Shown piece after piece: positions 1 through 12,300 of a stretch of 64,000 bases of DNA (position 1 is the first letter of the stretch; each line of letters starts with the position of its first letter). Under the pieces are notes generated by a model. The model was not told where the DNA came from. It did not search any database and saw nothing but the letters and a program-made list of their open reading frames with translations. The stretch is from assembly GCA_029168955.1 (NCBI GenBank), contig JAPDOI010000985.1, forward strand, positions 1-64,000, read 5' to 3'. A program made the translations under genes and the position numbers. The stretch comes from Aplectana chamaeleonis (taxonomy: Eukaryota > Nematoda > Chromadorea > Rhabditida > Cosmocercidae).

Positions 1-2469
1 AAACAGTGTTTGGAAAAGGGCCCGGTTCCTAAACGAACAGTGCATAAGCTGGAACACTTCCTGAATAAGGGAAGTTTTTGGTGCAAATACCGCGTCTTTA
101 TGGTGTGCACCTTTAATGCTCTCAGTGACAGACACAAACATTTCCTCTCACTAACAGAAGGTATTTTACAAGTCCTTAGATCATTCATTCAAAGTTGTTT
201 CGAGAGTGCCATCAAAAATACGGTTCATCCCTGTGAGAAACGGAGTTACGCCAGATTCAAACTGATTTAAACTAGTTTTCAACAAATCGTGGAATGAAAA
301 AGTTGGATTGAGACGTTTTCCCTCAACTGATAATCAGTAGCTTCCTGGTGATTGCTTCAGGGACAAAGTGACAAGTTCTAAGTTGATTGCTTTTCCCTTG
401 AAGCAGCGAGGCAGTTGTTCCACTACGAAATTAGTGTACTCCTGCCCATTTCTTTCCCCATGCTCATCGGAGACAGAGTATAGCGGAAGGGGGGAGGTTA
501 CCATCGATCAAACTCTGGTGCGCTTTAATTATCTGGTCAACCGCATCAATGAAGAAGATCCGTGACACGGATGGTTGGCCGATTTTGAGCTAATTTGTGC
601 TGATTGAAAGCGAAACGCTTATTATGCCGTTAAAAAAGTCAAAAAAGAGCATAAAATTTTACACGGCAACATCGTCAAATCAAAAATTCACGTAGACTCT
701 GCCCATGAGCTTCGCAGACTCCACCCTAGACAAACTCGTCCAGATTCGATTTTTCAAGTACTGTCACCTCTTCTAGTTTTGAAGTTTCTCACGACGTGGG
801 CGTCCTAGTACAGATTCCACAAAGTCTACTAACCCCTTTGCTAACACAAACCAATTTACCGCCAGCTCACGCTATTTCAGCAAGCAGGCATGTTGCGGTG
901 TGGAGTCGTCCCACCTTCACTTCATAGCAGGAATAACCAGGAATTTCATGACAGGAATTTCTCTATTTGCGTCAGTTTTCCTACGGCTTTTTTTCGTGAG
1001 TTTTTTCCATACTACCAATACTCCGATCCTTCGATTTATGTTATACAATCGATACCATTTTTTTTCAAAAACGATTAACACAGTCTGAGAAAACTCCTCT
1101 CAAAGTAAAACTTGAAGCAGTCCCAGCTGAACAGTGGTGGAGCTTCCTAGAAACATAACTGATTTTGCGGAAAGTTCCGGAGATTAGATTGGCACAGCTT
1201 CTTCATCACCCCTTTAATGCCCTCAGAATGTCGTGGCGTAGAGGCAAGCGTCTCGCTTAGTACCCAGTAGGCGTAGGGTTCCGACCGTCTGAGAATTGTT
1301 TGGCATTTTCTTTGAAATCATTTTTTCAGATTCAGTAGCATTCCCGATTGAGAGTAACTCTCAGACTCTCGGGAAACGATTATGTTAACCAGGGTGCAAG
1401 CAAAAGATCTGATCACTTTATTTATAATCAAAAAAAAATTTGCGAGGAATTTTTTTTTCAGGAGTAGGAAGTGGTGCTCGATAGGAAAAAGATTTAAAGG
1501 CAGTGTCCACGATGAAAATTGTTCCTCTGTTTTCAGCCTATCTTTAATAACGGTCCCATGCTTTGATTCCAACGATGTCTCTGAAATCGTACACGACCTT
1601 CTGGGAACGAAGTTATGGATCCCTCAAAATTGAGCTAGAGAAGCACTGGCTGACAGAGTTTTCTGAGGCTTGTGACTTCCGTATTTTGCCGCCGATGTAT
1701 GCCTGGCTGACACTGAGTAAAGGGAGAAATCGAGAATGAAGGGAAGAACGGAGCCAATAATCCCAGGAAACCATGGCTCATCTCTTGATTTCAAGCTTTC
1801 ATTCTCGTTCACGACGGTGGCGAGAGTAACGCGCTCTTAGGCTTTGCCTTGCGCTCAAAGTGGCAACTTCGAATCTTTTTGGGGCTCTTCGTGCAGCTCG
1901 TTTTCATGCGTTCTTGCGACGTTAACGTTACAGAGTGTCCCTCCACTACCCATTCCCAGTTGACTTTCAAACACTTTTTCATCCACACTTGAACACTGCC
2001 TTTAAACACAAGGACTGTAGTGAAAGACAAATGAACATCAGCTCACACCCACAACCGTGAATTTCAGTTGTAACAACAATTGTTAGAGAAAAGCAGCGCC
2101 AACAATGTCTTGAGGAAAAGCCGAGCCAGGCATACACCAAAAAAAAGCGCGTGCGCTTTTGCGCGCGGGATGTTTCGCCCTGTCACCGCCTGAACGCACT
2201 ATCACTCTGTCTGCCTGAATTTGTGCACGTTTTGGTGAGAATGTTTGCGCGTGCACATCAATGGTGTATGCTGGAACTCTGGGAGCTTCGAATGGTATGG
2301 AGTGGTTGTTTAGGTAACCAGCAGCGAAACAAAAGATACGATAGGTTTTTGAACTAGAAGCACTTTATAGAAAGTAAACTAAAGCAAGAGTTCTAAAACT
2401 AATCGCGATTTTATACACTGAATTCAATAATATGAGCCAAAATAATGCGAAGTGAACCTTCTAATTATA
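1..2469. other. Unassigned sequence, no recognisable gene
   Basis: Only short reading frames (under 90 codons) with no recognisable domain are present on either strand. About 1440-1520 carries a short segment (AAAGGCAGTG followed by TCCACGATGAAAAT) that recurs in diverged form near 42603-42628 and, inverted, near 43125-43145, so part of this stretch is a dispersed repeat. I see no RNA gene that I can support. Confidence 0.5.
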
Positions 2470-2623
2470 TGTTTACACAAGGTGCTGGAGTTGATCACGC
2501 AAAACGCTTGGCTCCGGGCGGGAGGATTGAACCAGCATATTCCCTCTCCCCGGAAAGGGAATATGCTGGTTCAATCGCCAGGCTCCAAGCATTTACGATC
2601 AACTCCAGCTGCTTGTGTAAACA
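2470..2623. mobile_element. Fold-back (MITE-like) element, 154 bp
   Basis: The left half beginning TGTTTACACAAG is matched in reverse complement by the right half ending CTTGTGTAAACA. Complementarity continues inward through GGAGTTGATC and a long perfect inner stem containing GAACCAGCATATTCCCT, leaving only a small loop near 2548. Almost the whole element is therefore a hairpin, as is typical of non-autonomous DNA-transposon derivatives. No transposase is encoded and I could not identify a clear target-site duplication. The transposon superfamily is unknown. Confidence 0.7.
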
Positions 2624-2710
2624 GCTCTATAACGTGCACTGCGACGTTGAACTGCAGTTACGGCAAAAAACAACCCAAAATCTTCTAGTATGATTTACAT
2701 AGTTGCACAA

Positions 2711-2871
2711 GAACGAAATTTTCGAAAAATTTCCGAAAGATTTCGAATTTTTTTCGTTCGTTTTTGTTGGTTCATTTTAGTGTAACGAATTTTTCAGAAT
2801 TTCGTTCATTCAAAATTTTTTCGAACAATTTTTTCATTTATTGTTCGTTCGACATTTTTTTCGAAATTGTA
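2711..2871. repeat. TTCGAA/CGAACGAA-rich low-complexity patch
   Basis: An AT-rich stretch built from short variants of TTCGAAA, TTCGTTCG and AATTTTTTCGAA. The same vocabulary recurs in a longer patch at 60251-60531, so this is a dispersed degenerate repeat rather than chance composition. No gene is visible in it. Confidence 0.55.
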
Positions 2872-4545
2872 CAATTATACTTCTAATGTAGTCGGTCGAT
2901 CGGCGCACGCGACAGGTGCGCGGGGCGCTGAGTGGTTTGCAGCCATCCTCTCGCTGGCTACGCTCAAGAAGCCACTCCCCTGAGATGGAAGAAAGGAACA
3001 TACATCCAATCTTCATTGTACAAGATCTGTTAGAATTTCACTTAGCGCTTTTCCAGAGGGAAGGCACTTCAGTGGAGCCTGTGGAGGTGTGGCTTGTGGC
3101 CATACTCGATGAACTCCTAAGTATGGGTCCTAAAGGTATTATGGATCAGAGGCCTTAGTGTGCCGGACACGACAGCCCCTTTTGACAATGTATGGGAAAC
3201 ATTCTAACGATACAGTTGTGCACCTATATCGCTCGAACATTCCCTGCGTTTTACGCAAACGTCTGCTGTCTAGAAGAAGCAGGGTCACCAACGAACATGT
3301 ACCAACAGACCTGTATGCAGACCCCCTCCTTGGGGGTACTCCATGAATCAGCTATTAGCAACGATTTTAATGGGTGTGCCTGAAGCGCGCCACCACATGT
3401 GCGAATTCTATCCGTCATGAGGTTACGAATTGACCGACGTTTTGCCGCACTTTTCACACGTGACAAATTGATGACAGCAAACGATAGCAAATTATCTGTA
3501 TCAAGTCTACACGTGAAATCGTCAAAGCCATTACGTGCGGTGCGTAGTTCAAAAACCCACCCGCACTATTTTTGATTCACCGTCTTGAAGAAACCACCAC
3601 AGTACCTCTCTCTCTGTTCTGAGAATTTTCAGCAGCTGCAAGTATGGAGGTCTGGAAGAACGTTATTGCAAAGTACATTGACTGGTACAAATTTTGCATT
3701 TGGAAGCGGTGTTTTCGGCTAGTTCCACGTCTATGAGTCAATGAAGAGGTCGCTATCACGCTGGAAAAAGCCAAAACCAAAAATCCCGTGGATAATCAAT
3801 TTAGAGAAAAAGAGTCACTTTAATTTACTTCGCCCTCAGCCCAATAAACAAGGAAACTAAGCATGCCCACATGTCCAACACCTAAATGAGGAACAATAGA
3901 TGCAACACTTCAGAGAGGTCTTCACGATTACAAGCGCAAGCACGGGAATGCTGAAGAGGAATCAGGAAAGTGGCGAAATGAGCGAGTAATGAAGTTAGGA
4001 GTTGGAAGCGCAACTTTCAATTACAAAGTAGAAATCCAACTTCTGAATTGAAACTGATTCCCAGCCAAGCCTAATTCCACCCCGCGGGCGACATAAATTA
4101 GATAGGAAGCAGACAGAATGATTAGCGATTTCTCATATGACGGCCACCAGGAAAAAGGATTATACAAACTAATCTATATTGCCAAAACTGAATTCATCCA
4201 ATGCTGGATCAAATGTGAAAAGTAAATCCCGGTAGGGAGGAATACTCATGACTGATCCTGTGGCATGGCGATCCTACTTACCAATCCCTACTTAGTTAGT
4301 AATTTTGTGTGAGAATCAGAATGTTCCCGTAAAAGTGCTAGAGCTCGAGAAAAACAATATAAAACCTTTATCTTTTTTTATTGATAGAGTTGCTAGACTT
4401 GCTCCCGGTTGTACAGACATATGGTTTTCATACTATACATATTATTTACTCTGACGCATGAACCCGTGCGGTGTTGGCAGCATCACCGGCCAACGAGATT
4501 TCGATCGCGCTTGCGGCTATCTGCAGCCTTCGCAGCCCCGTCCAT
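2872..4545. other. Unassigned sequence
   Basis: No open reading frame here exceeds about 80 codons and none shows a recognisable domain. The stretch between about 3800 and 4545 lies just downstream of the minus-strand RTE-like pseudogene and may include its 3' untranslated tail, but I cannot define an end for the element. Confidence 0.4.
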
Positions 4546-5935
4546 TTAGACTTTATGTGAATTCATTATGTGATTTCTATGGTTACTTACTTGGTTAATT
4601 AGGTTGATCCGTTCCTCCAAACGCGGCAATTGCTTTGTTGCGAGATCGTATTTCCATTCATTTCGGTCTTGAGCTCTTGTGGGCCAATAAACTAAGCATC
4701 TGTTTCTGGAATCAACCATATTGTATCGAATACAAAGTGAATCAAAGTCCCACCTGGTCATGAGTCTCTCCCAAGCGGTCGTTTCTTACATCGCCGAGGA
4801 TACCATTCGATTACAAACTTTGCTCCTACGCGTCCATCATTACTTTATCTCGAGTGCATGCCCTGCCCATCGATGCTTGGTTTTTTACGTGTTCCGAGAG
4901 CATCAGCGACATTGAACATTGAGCGGATATCTGCGTTGTGTAGACCTTCACTTCTTTGTCGGAAAGAGTGTGTCCGACAAAATGAGATGTCGTTCGAATC
5001 GAGGCCTGCGCCACCTTCAGTTGTGATTCCAGCTCCTTTATCAGTGTCCAGGATTCGCTACCATAACATAAAGCAGGAATGACAGTACTATTGAAGAGCT
5101 CTGCTTTCAGTTCACTTTTTCCTGAGTCTCCTGCACGGCTGGTATGATGGTGTATACTTTTGCCACCCATGCTGCTTTCCTCCTTCTTGCATGATTTTCC
5201 TTCTTTAAATCGTTGTACATGTTCAGGAGGAGCCCGAGGTATACGTATTCAACTGTTTCCTCGGTGGCGCACCGTCTAGTCGAACAGGGGAAAGAATCCA
5301 GCAAAACGATTCCTCATGACTTTAGTCTTCATTTTGTTCAACAAAAGACTAACTTCCTTTCCTCCGGTATCAAATTGGTGAATCATTGACGCTGCTTCAT
5401 TTGGCGTATGTGTCAAAAAACCACAATGTTGTCCAGCAAACCTCAGGTGGTTTAATAGCTTGCCGTTGATATTAATTTCAACATTGTCCCCAATCACATC
5501 TCCTGACGATCCGATTAGTAGGACTGCAGAGGGAAAGATTAAGGCTGATTGGATCTCCTTATCGAACGCCTTTCTTGATTGCTATAGTGACAGAACGAAA
5601 GAATGGCCGGAACGTGGTCGTGCAACTCGAGTAGCAGTCTTTAAAAACATTCACGTATTGCTGCTCGACTGCACCTGATTTGAAAGACTCTTCCAAACCG
5701 CCATGTGTTCAATGGAGTCAAACGCTGGTACAGTAGTCTATGAACGTCATGACAAATGGGATTTGGTGCTCTCTGCAAGCCTCAGTGACTCTCGTGCGAG
5801 AGTGATGATGTGGTCGATTGTGCTGAAACATCTTCGAAATCGGCCTGCTCGACGGACTGAGCTTCCTCCAATCCGCACCAGCCGCGAAGCGGCACTGGAT
5901 AAGTTTGGTTTGCCTAGACCTTGTGATCACTAAGA
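4546..5935 (-). pseudogene. RTE-like non-LTR retrotransposon reverse transcriptase, broken and 5'-truncated
   Basis: Reading leftward, conserved blocks of an RTE-like LINE polymerase appear in the expected order but in different frames. There is a fragment reading EEAQSVEQADF near 5840-5870, then palm motif A as TFIDY and AFDSIE in two frames near 5705-5745. The block that should read GVRQGDP has a stop codon where the Q belongs (about 5539-5580). HLRFAGQH stands where FADD (motif C) is expected near 5420-5455, followed by LNKMKTKVMRN, VYLG near 5235, STVIPALCYGSESW near 5050-5090, and an end reading RAQDRNEWK near 4650. At least four frameshifts or stops, loss of the catalytic aspartate pair and absence of the N-terminal endonuclease show that it is dead. 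5' truncation is usual for LINE copies because reverse transcription starts at the 3' end. The family assignment rests on recalled resemblance to strongylid nematode elements. No intact coding sequence remains. Confidence 0.8.
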
Positions 5936-6131
5936 ATTTTTGAAATAGTTTATAGAATCTTTGAAACAAATATTTTGAAGATTTCCTTTTGGATATGAGT
6001 GAATGGGTCCAGAAGACACCTGCTGTCCGATTTTCAGCCCGAATCGGTTCACAAAATAACAAAGTTGAGAGCCCGAAAGCGTAAGAAATTTTCATGGTGT
6101 TGTGCGCCGCAGGTCAAGTGAATAACCGTCA
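5936..6131. other. Spacer between LINE remnant and GGCCGT minisatellite
   Basis: Unique-looking sequence in which I see no gene, RNA or repeat. It separates the truncated 5' end of the reverse-transcriptase remnant from the minisatellite and the 42-bp satellite. Confidence 0.4.
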
Positions 6132-6240
6132 GGCCGTGGGCCGTAGACAGAAGTAGGGCCGTAGACCGTGGGCCGTAGACCGTGTCGGCCGTAGGCTGTT
6201 GGCCGTGGGCCGTAGGCCTGCGGGCCGTCAGAGAGCCGTC
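6132..6240. repeat. GGCCGT-rich minisatellite
   Basis: About 110 bp composed of imperfect short repeats of GGCCGTAGACCGTG and GGCCGTGGGCCGTAG. The array is irregular, with units of about 7-16 bp. It sits 125 bp left of the 42-bp satellite but shares no obvious unit with it. Confidence 0.7.
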
Positions 6241-6364
6241 ACGCTTTTCAGTCCTCACTGCTAATAGCCACTGCCAATGGTAGCAGGCAATGAGACTTGG
6301 CAAACAGATAAGTTGGTGGGGGTACGTAGGCTGGTAAGTAATCGATTTGGTAGGTGAGTGGGGA

Positions 6365-9300
6365 TTCTGATGGCATCATCGGGACGTCGTGAAAAAGTGC
6401 TTCTGGCTTCTGATGACGTCATCGGGACGTCGTGAAAAGTGCATCTGGCTTCTGATGACGTCATCGGGACGTCGTGAAAAGTGCATCTGGCTTCTGATGA
6501 CGTCATCGGGACGTCGTGAAAAGTGCTTCTGGCTTCTGATGACGTCATCGGGATGTCGTGAAAAGTGCTTCTGGCTTCTGATGACGTCATCGGGACGTCG
6601 TGAAAAGTGCTTCTGGCTTCTGATGACATCATCTGGACGTCGTGAAAAGTGCTTCTGGCTTCTGATGACGTCATCAGGACGTCGTGAAAGGTGCGTTTGG
6701 CTTCTGATGACGTCATCGGGACGTCGTGAAAAGTGCTTCTGGCTTCTGATGACGTCATCGGGACGTCGTGAAAAGTGCTTCTGGCTTCTGATGACGTCAT
6801 CGGGACGTCGTGAAAAGTACTTCTGGCTCCCGATGACGTCATCGGGACGTCGTGAAAAGTGCTTCTGGCTTCTGATGACGTCATCGGGACGTCGTGAAAA
6901 GTGCTTCTGGCTTCTGATGACGTCATCGGGACGTCGTGAAAAGTGCTTCTGGCTTCTGATGACGTCATCGGGACGTCGTGAAAAGTGCTTCTGGCTTCTG
7001 ATGACGTCATCGGGACGTCGTGAAAAGTGCTTCTGGCTTCTGATGACGTCATCGGGACGTCGTGAAAAGTGCATCTGGCTTCTGATGACGTCATCGGGAC
7101 GTCGTGAAAAGTGCTTCTGGCTTCTGATGACATCATCTGGACGTCGTGAAAAGTGCTTCTGGCTTCTGATGACGTCATCAGGACGTCGTGAAAAGTGCGT
7201 CTGGCTTCTGATGACGTCATCGGGACGTCGTGAAAAGTGCTTCTGGCTTCTGATGACGTCATCGGGACGTCGTGAAAAGTGCTTCTGGCTTCTGATGACG
7301 TCATCGGGACGTCGTGAAAAGTGCTTCTGGCTTCTGATGACGTCATCGGGACGTCGTGAAAAGTGCTTCTGGCTTCTGATGACGTCATCGGGACGTCGTG
7401 AAAAGTGCTTCTGGCTTCTGATGACGTCATCGGGACGTCGTGAAAGTGCATCTGGCTTCTGATGACGTCATCGGGACGTCGTGAAAAGTGCTTCTGGCTT
7501 CTGATGACGTCATCGGGACGTCGTGAAAAGTGCTTCTGGCTTCTGATGACGTCATCGGGACGTCGTGAAAAGTGCTTCTGGCTTCTGATGACGTCATCGG
7601 GACGTCGTGAAAAGTGCTTCTGGCTTCCGATGACGTCATCGGGACGTCGTGAAAAGTGCATCTGGCTTCTGATGACGTCATCGGGACGTCGTGAAAAGTG
7701 CTTCTGGCTTCCGATGACGTCATCGGGACGTCGTGAAAAGTGCTTCTGGCTTCTGATGACGTCATCGGGACGTCGTGAAAAGTGCTTCTGGCTTCTGATG
7801 ACGTCATCGGGACGTCGTGAAAAGTGCTTCTGGCTTCTGATGACGTCATCGGGACGTCGTGAAAAGTGCTTCTGGCTTCTGATGACGTCATCGGGACGTC
7901 GTGAAAAGTGCTTCTGGCTTCTGATGACGTCATCGGGACGTCGTGAAAAGTGCTTCTGGCTTCTGATGACGTCATCGGGACGTCGTGAAAAGTGCTTCTG
8001 GCTTCTGATGACGTCATCGGGACGTCGTGAAAAGTGCTTCTGGCTTCTGATGACGTCATCGGGACGTCGTGAAAAGTGCTTCTGGCTTCTGATGACGTCA
8101 TCGGGACGTCGTGAAAAGTGCTTCTGGCTTCTGATGACGTCATCGTGACGTCGTGAAAAGTACATCTGGCTTCTGATGACGTCATCGGGACGTCGTGAAA
8201 AGTGCTTCTGGCTTCTGATGACGTCATCGGGACGTCGTGAAAAGTGCTTCTGGCTTCTGATGACGTCATCGGGACGTCGTGAAAAGTGCTTCTGGCTTCT
8301 GATGACGTCATCGGGACGTCGTGAAAAGTGCTTCTGGCTTCTGATGACGTCATCGGGACGTCGCAAAAAGTGCTTCTGGCTTCTGATGACGTCATCGGGA
8401 CGTCGTGAAAAGTGCTTCTGGCTTCTGATGACGTCATCGGGACGTCGTGAAAAGTGCTTCTGGCTTCTGATGACGTCATCGGGACGTCGTGAAAAGTGCT
8501 TCTGGCTTCTGATGACGTCATCGGGACGTCGTGAAAAGTGCATCTGGCTTCTGATGACGTCATCGGGACGTCGTGAAAAGTGCTTCTGGCTTCCGATGAC
8601 GTCATCGTGACGTCGTGAAAAGTGCTTCTGGCTTCTGATGACGTCATCGGGACGTCGTGAAAAGTGCTTCTGGCTTCTGATGACGTCATCGGGACGTCGT
8701 GAAAAGTGCTTCTGGCTTCTGATGACGTCATCGGGACGTCGTGAAAAGTGCTTCTGGCTTCTGATGACGTCATCGGGACGTCGTGAAAAGTGCTTCTGGC
8801 TTCTGATGACGTCATCGGGACGTCGTGAAAAGTGCTTCTGGCTTCTGATGACGTCATCGGGACGTCGTGAAAAGTGCTTCTGGCTTCTGATGACGTCATC
8901 GGGACGTCGTGAAAAGTGCTTCTGGCTTCTGATGACGTCATCGGGACGTCGTGAAAAGTGCTTCTGGCTTCTGATGACGTCATCGGGACGTTGTGAAAAG
9001 TGCTTCTGGCTTCTGATGACGTCATCGGGACGTCGTGAAAAGTGCTTCTGGCTTGTGGAGACGGCACCGGGGCGTAGCGAAAAGTGCGTCTGGCTTCTGA
9101 TGACGTCATCGGGACGTCGTGAAAAAGTGCTTCTGGCTTCTGATGAAGTCATCGGGACGTCGTGAAAAGTGCTTCTGGCTTCTGATGACGTCATCGGGAC
9201 GTCGTGAAAAGTGCATCTGGCTTCTGATGACGTCATCGGGACGTCGTGAAAAGTGCTTCTGGCTTCTGATGACGTCATCGGGACGTCGTGAAAAGTGCTT

Positions 9301-12300
9301 CTGGCTTCTGATGACGTCATCGGGACGTCGTGAAAAGTGCTTCTGGCTTCTGATGACGTCATCGGGACGTCGTGAAAAGTGCTTCTGGCTTCCGATGACG
9401 TCATCGGGACGTCGTGAAAAGTACATCTGGCTTCTGATGACGTCATCGGGACGTCGTGAAAAGTGCTTCTGGCTTCTGATGACGTCATCGGGACGTCGTG
9501 AAAAGTGCTTCTGGCTTCTGATGACGTCATCGGGACGTCGTGAAAAGTGCTTCTGGCTTCTGATGACGTCATCGGGACGTCGTGAAAAGTGCTTCTGGCT
9601 TCTGATGACGTCATCGGGACGTCGTGAAAAGTGCATCTGGCTTCTGATGACGTCATCGGGACGTCGTGAAAAGTGCTTCTGGCTTCTGATGACGTCATCG
9701 GGACGTCGTGAAAAGTGCTTCTGGCTTCTGATGACGTCATCGGGACGTCGTGAAAAGTGCTTCTGGCTTCTGATGACGTCATCGGGACGTCGTGAAAAGT
9801 GCATCTGGCTTCTGATGACGTCATCGGGACGTCGTGAAAAGTGCTTCTGGCTTCCGATGACGTCATCGGGACGTCGTGAAAAGTGCTTCTGGCTTCTGAT
9901 GACGTCATCGGGACGTCGTGAAAAGTGCTTCTGGCTTCTGATGACGTCATCGGGACGTCGTGAAAAGTGCTTCTGGCTTCTGATGACGTCATCGGGACGT
10001 CGTGAAAAGTGCATCTGGCTTCTGATGACGTCATCGGGACGTCGTGAAAGAGTGCTTCTGGCTTCTGATGACGTCATCGGGACGTCGTAGAAAGTGCTTC
10101 TGGCTTCTGATGACGTCATCGGGACGTCGTGAAAAGTGCTTCTGGCTTCTGATGACGTCATCGGGACGTCGTGAAAAGTGCTTCTGGCTTCTGATGACGT
10201 CATCGGGACGTCGTGAAAAGTGCTTCTGGCTTCCGATGACGTCATCGGGACGTCGTGAAAAGTGCTTCTGGCTTCTGATGACGTCATCGGGACGTCGTGA
10301 AAAGTGCTTCTGGCTTCTGATGACGTCATCGGGACGTCGTGAAAAGTGCATCTGGCTTCTGATGACGTCATCGGGACGTCGTGAAAAGTGCTTCTGGCTT
10401 CTGATGACGTCATCGGGACGTCGTGAAAAGTGCTTCTGGCTTCTGATGACGTCATCGGGACGTCGTGAAAAGTACATCTGGCTTCTGATGACGTCATCGG
10501 GACGTCGTGAAAAGTGCTTCTGGCTTCTGATGACGTCATCGGGACGTCGTGAAAAGTGCTTCTGGCTTCTGATGACGTCATCGGGACGTCGTGAAAAGTG
10601 CTTCTGGCTTCCGATGACGTCATCGTGACGTCGTGAAAAGTACATCTGGCTTCTGATGACGTCATCGGGACGTCGTGAAAAGTGCTTCTGGCTTCTGATG
10701 ACGTCATCGGGACGTCGTGAAAAGTGCTTCTGGCTTCTGATGACGTCATCGGGACGTCGTGAAAAGTGCTTCTGGCTTCTGATGACGTCATCGGGACGTC
10801 GTGAAAAGTGCTTCTGGCTTCTGATGACGTCATCGGGACGTCGTGAAAAGTGCTTCTGGCTTCTGATGACGTCATCGGGACGTCGTGAAAAGTGCTTCTG
10901 GCTTCTGATGACGTCATCGGGACGTCGTGAAAAGTGCTTCTGGCTTCTGATGACGTCATCGGGACGTCGCGAAAAGTGCTTCTGGCTTCTGATGACGTCA
11001 TCGGGACGTCGTGAAAAGTGCTTCTGGCTTCTGATGACGTCATCGGGACGTCGTGAAAAGTGCTTCTGGCTTCTGATGACGTCATCGGGACGTCGTGAAA
11101 AGTGCTTCTGGCTTCTGATGACGTCATCGGGACGTCGTGAAAAGTGCTTCTGGCTTCTGATGACGTCATCGGGACGTCGTGAAAAGTGCTTCTGGCTTCT
11201 GATGACGTCATCGGGACGTCGTGAAAAGTGCTTCTGGCTTCCGATGACGTCATCGGGACGTCGTGAAAAGTGCTTCTGGCTTCTGATGACGTCATCGGGA
11301 CGTCGTGAAAAGTGCTTCTGGCTTCTGATGACGTCATCGGGACGTCGTGAAAAGTGCTTCTGGCTTCTGATGACGTCATCGGGACGTCGTGAAAAGTGCT
11401 TCTGGCTTCTGATGACGTCATCGGGACGTCGTGAAAAGTGCTTCTGGCTTCTGATGACGTCATCGGGACGTCGTGAAAAGTGCTTCTGGCTTCTGATGAC
11501 GTCATCGGGACGTCGTGAAAAGTGCTTCTGGCTTCTGATGACGTCATCGGGACGTCGTGAAAAGTGCTTCTGGCTTCTGATGACGTCATCGGGACGTCGT
11601 GAAAAGTGCTTCTGGCTTCTGATGACGTCATCGGGACGTCGTGAAAAGTGCTTCTGGCTTCTGATGACGTCATCGGGACGTCGTGAAAAGTGCATCTGGC
11701 TTCTGATGACGTCATCGGGACGTCGTGAAAAGTGCTTCTGGCTTCCGATGACGTCATCGGGACGTCGTGAAAAGTGCTTCTGGCTTCTGATGACGTCATC
11801 GGGACGTCGTGAAAAGTGCTTCTGGCTTCCGATGACGTCATCGGGACGTCGTGAAAAGTGCATCTGGCTTCTGATGACGTCATCGGGACGTCGTGAAAAG
11901 TGCTTCTGGCTTCTGATGACGTCATCGGGACGTCGTGAAAAGTGCTTCTGGCTTCCGATGACGTCATCGCGACGTCGTGAAAAGTGCATCTGGCTTCTGA
12001 TGACGTCATCGGGACGTCGTGAAAAGTGCTTCTGGCTTCTGATGACGTCATCGGGACGTCGTGAAAAGTACATCTGGCTTCTGATGACGTCATCGGGACG
12101 TCGTGAAAAGTGCTTCTGGCTTCTGATGACGTCATCGGGACGTCGTGAAAAGTGCTTCTGGCTTCTGATGACGTCATCGGGACGTCGTGAAAAGTGCTTC
12201 TGGCTTCTGATGACGTCATCGGGACGTCGTGAAAAGTACTTCTGGCTTCCGATGACGTCATCGGGACGTCGTGAAAAGTGCTTCTGGCTTCTGATGACGT

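Noticed and set aside
1229..1291. tRNA-like patch with GTGGCGTAGAGGCAAGCG and GGGTTCCGACC
   Set aside because: Box A and box B resemblance is only partial, the box B has an extra base, and no cloverleaf with a paired acceptor stem can be drawn.
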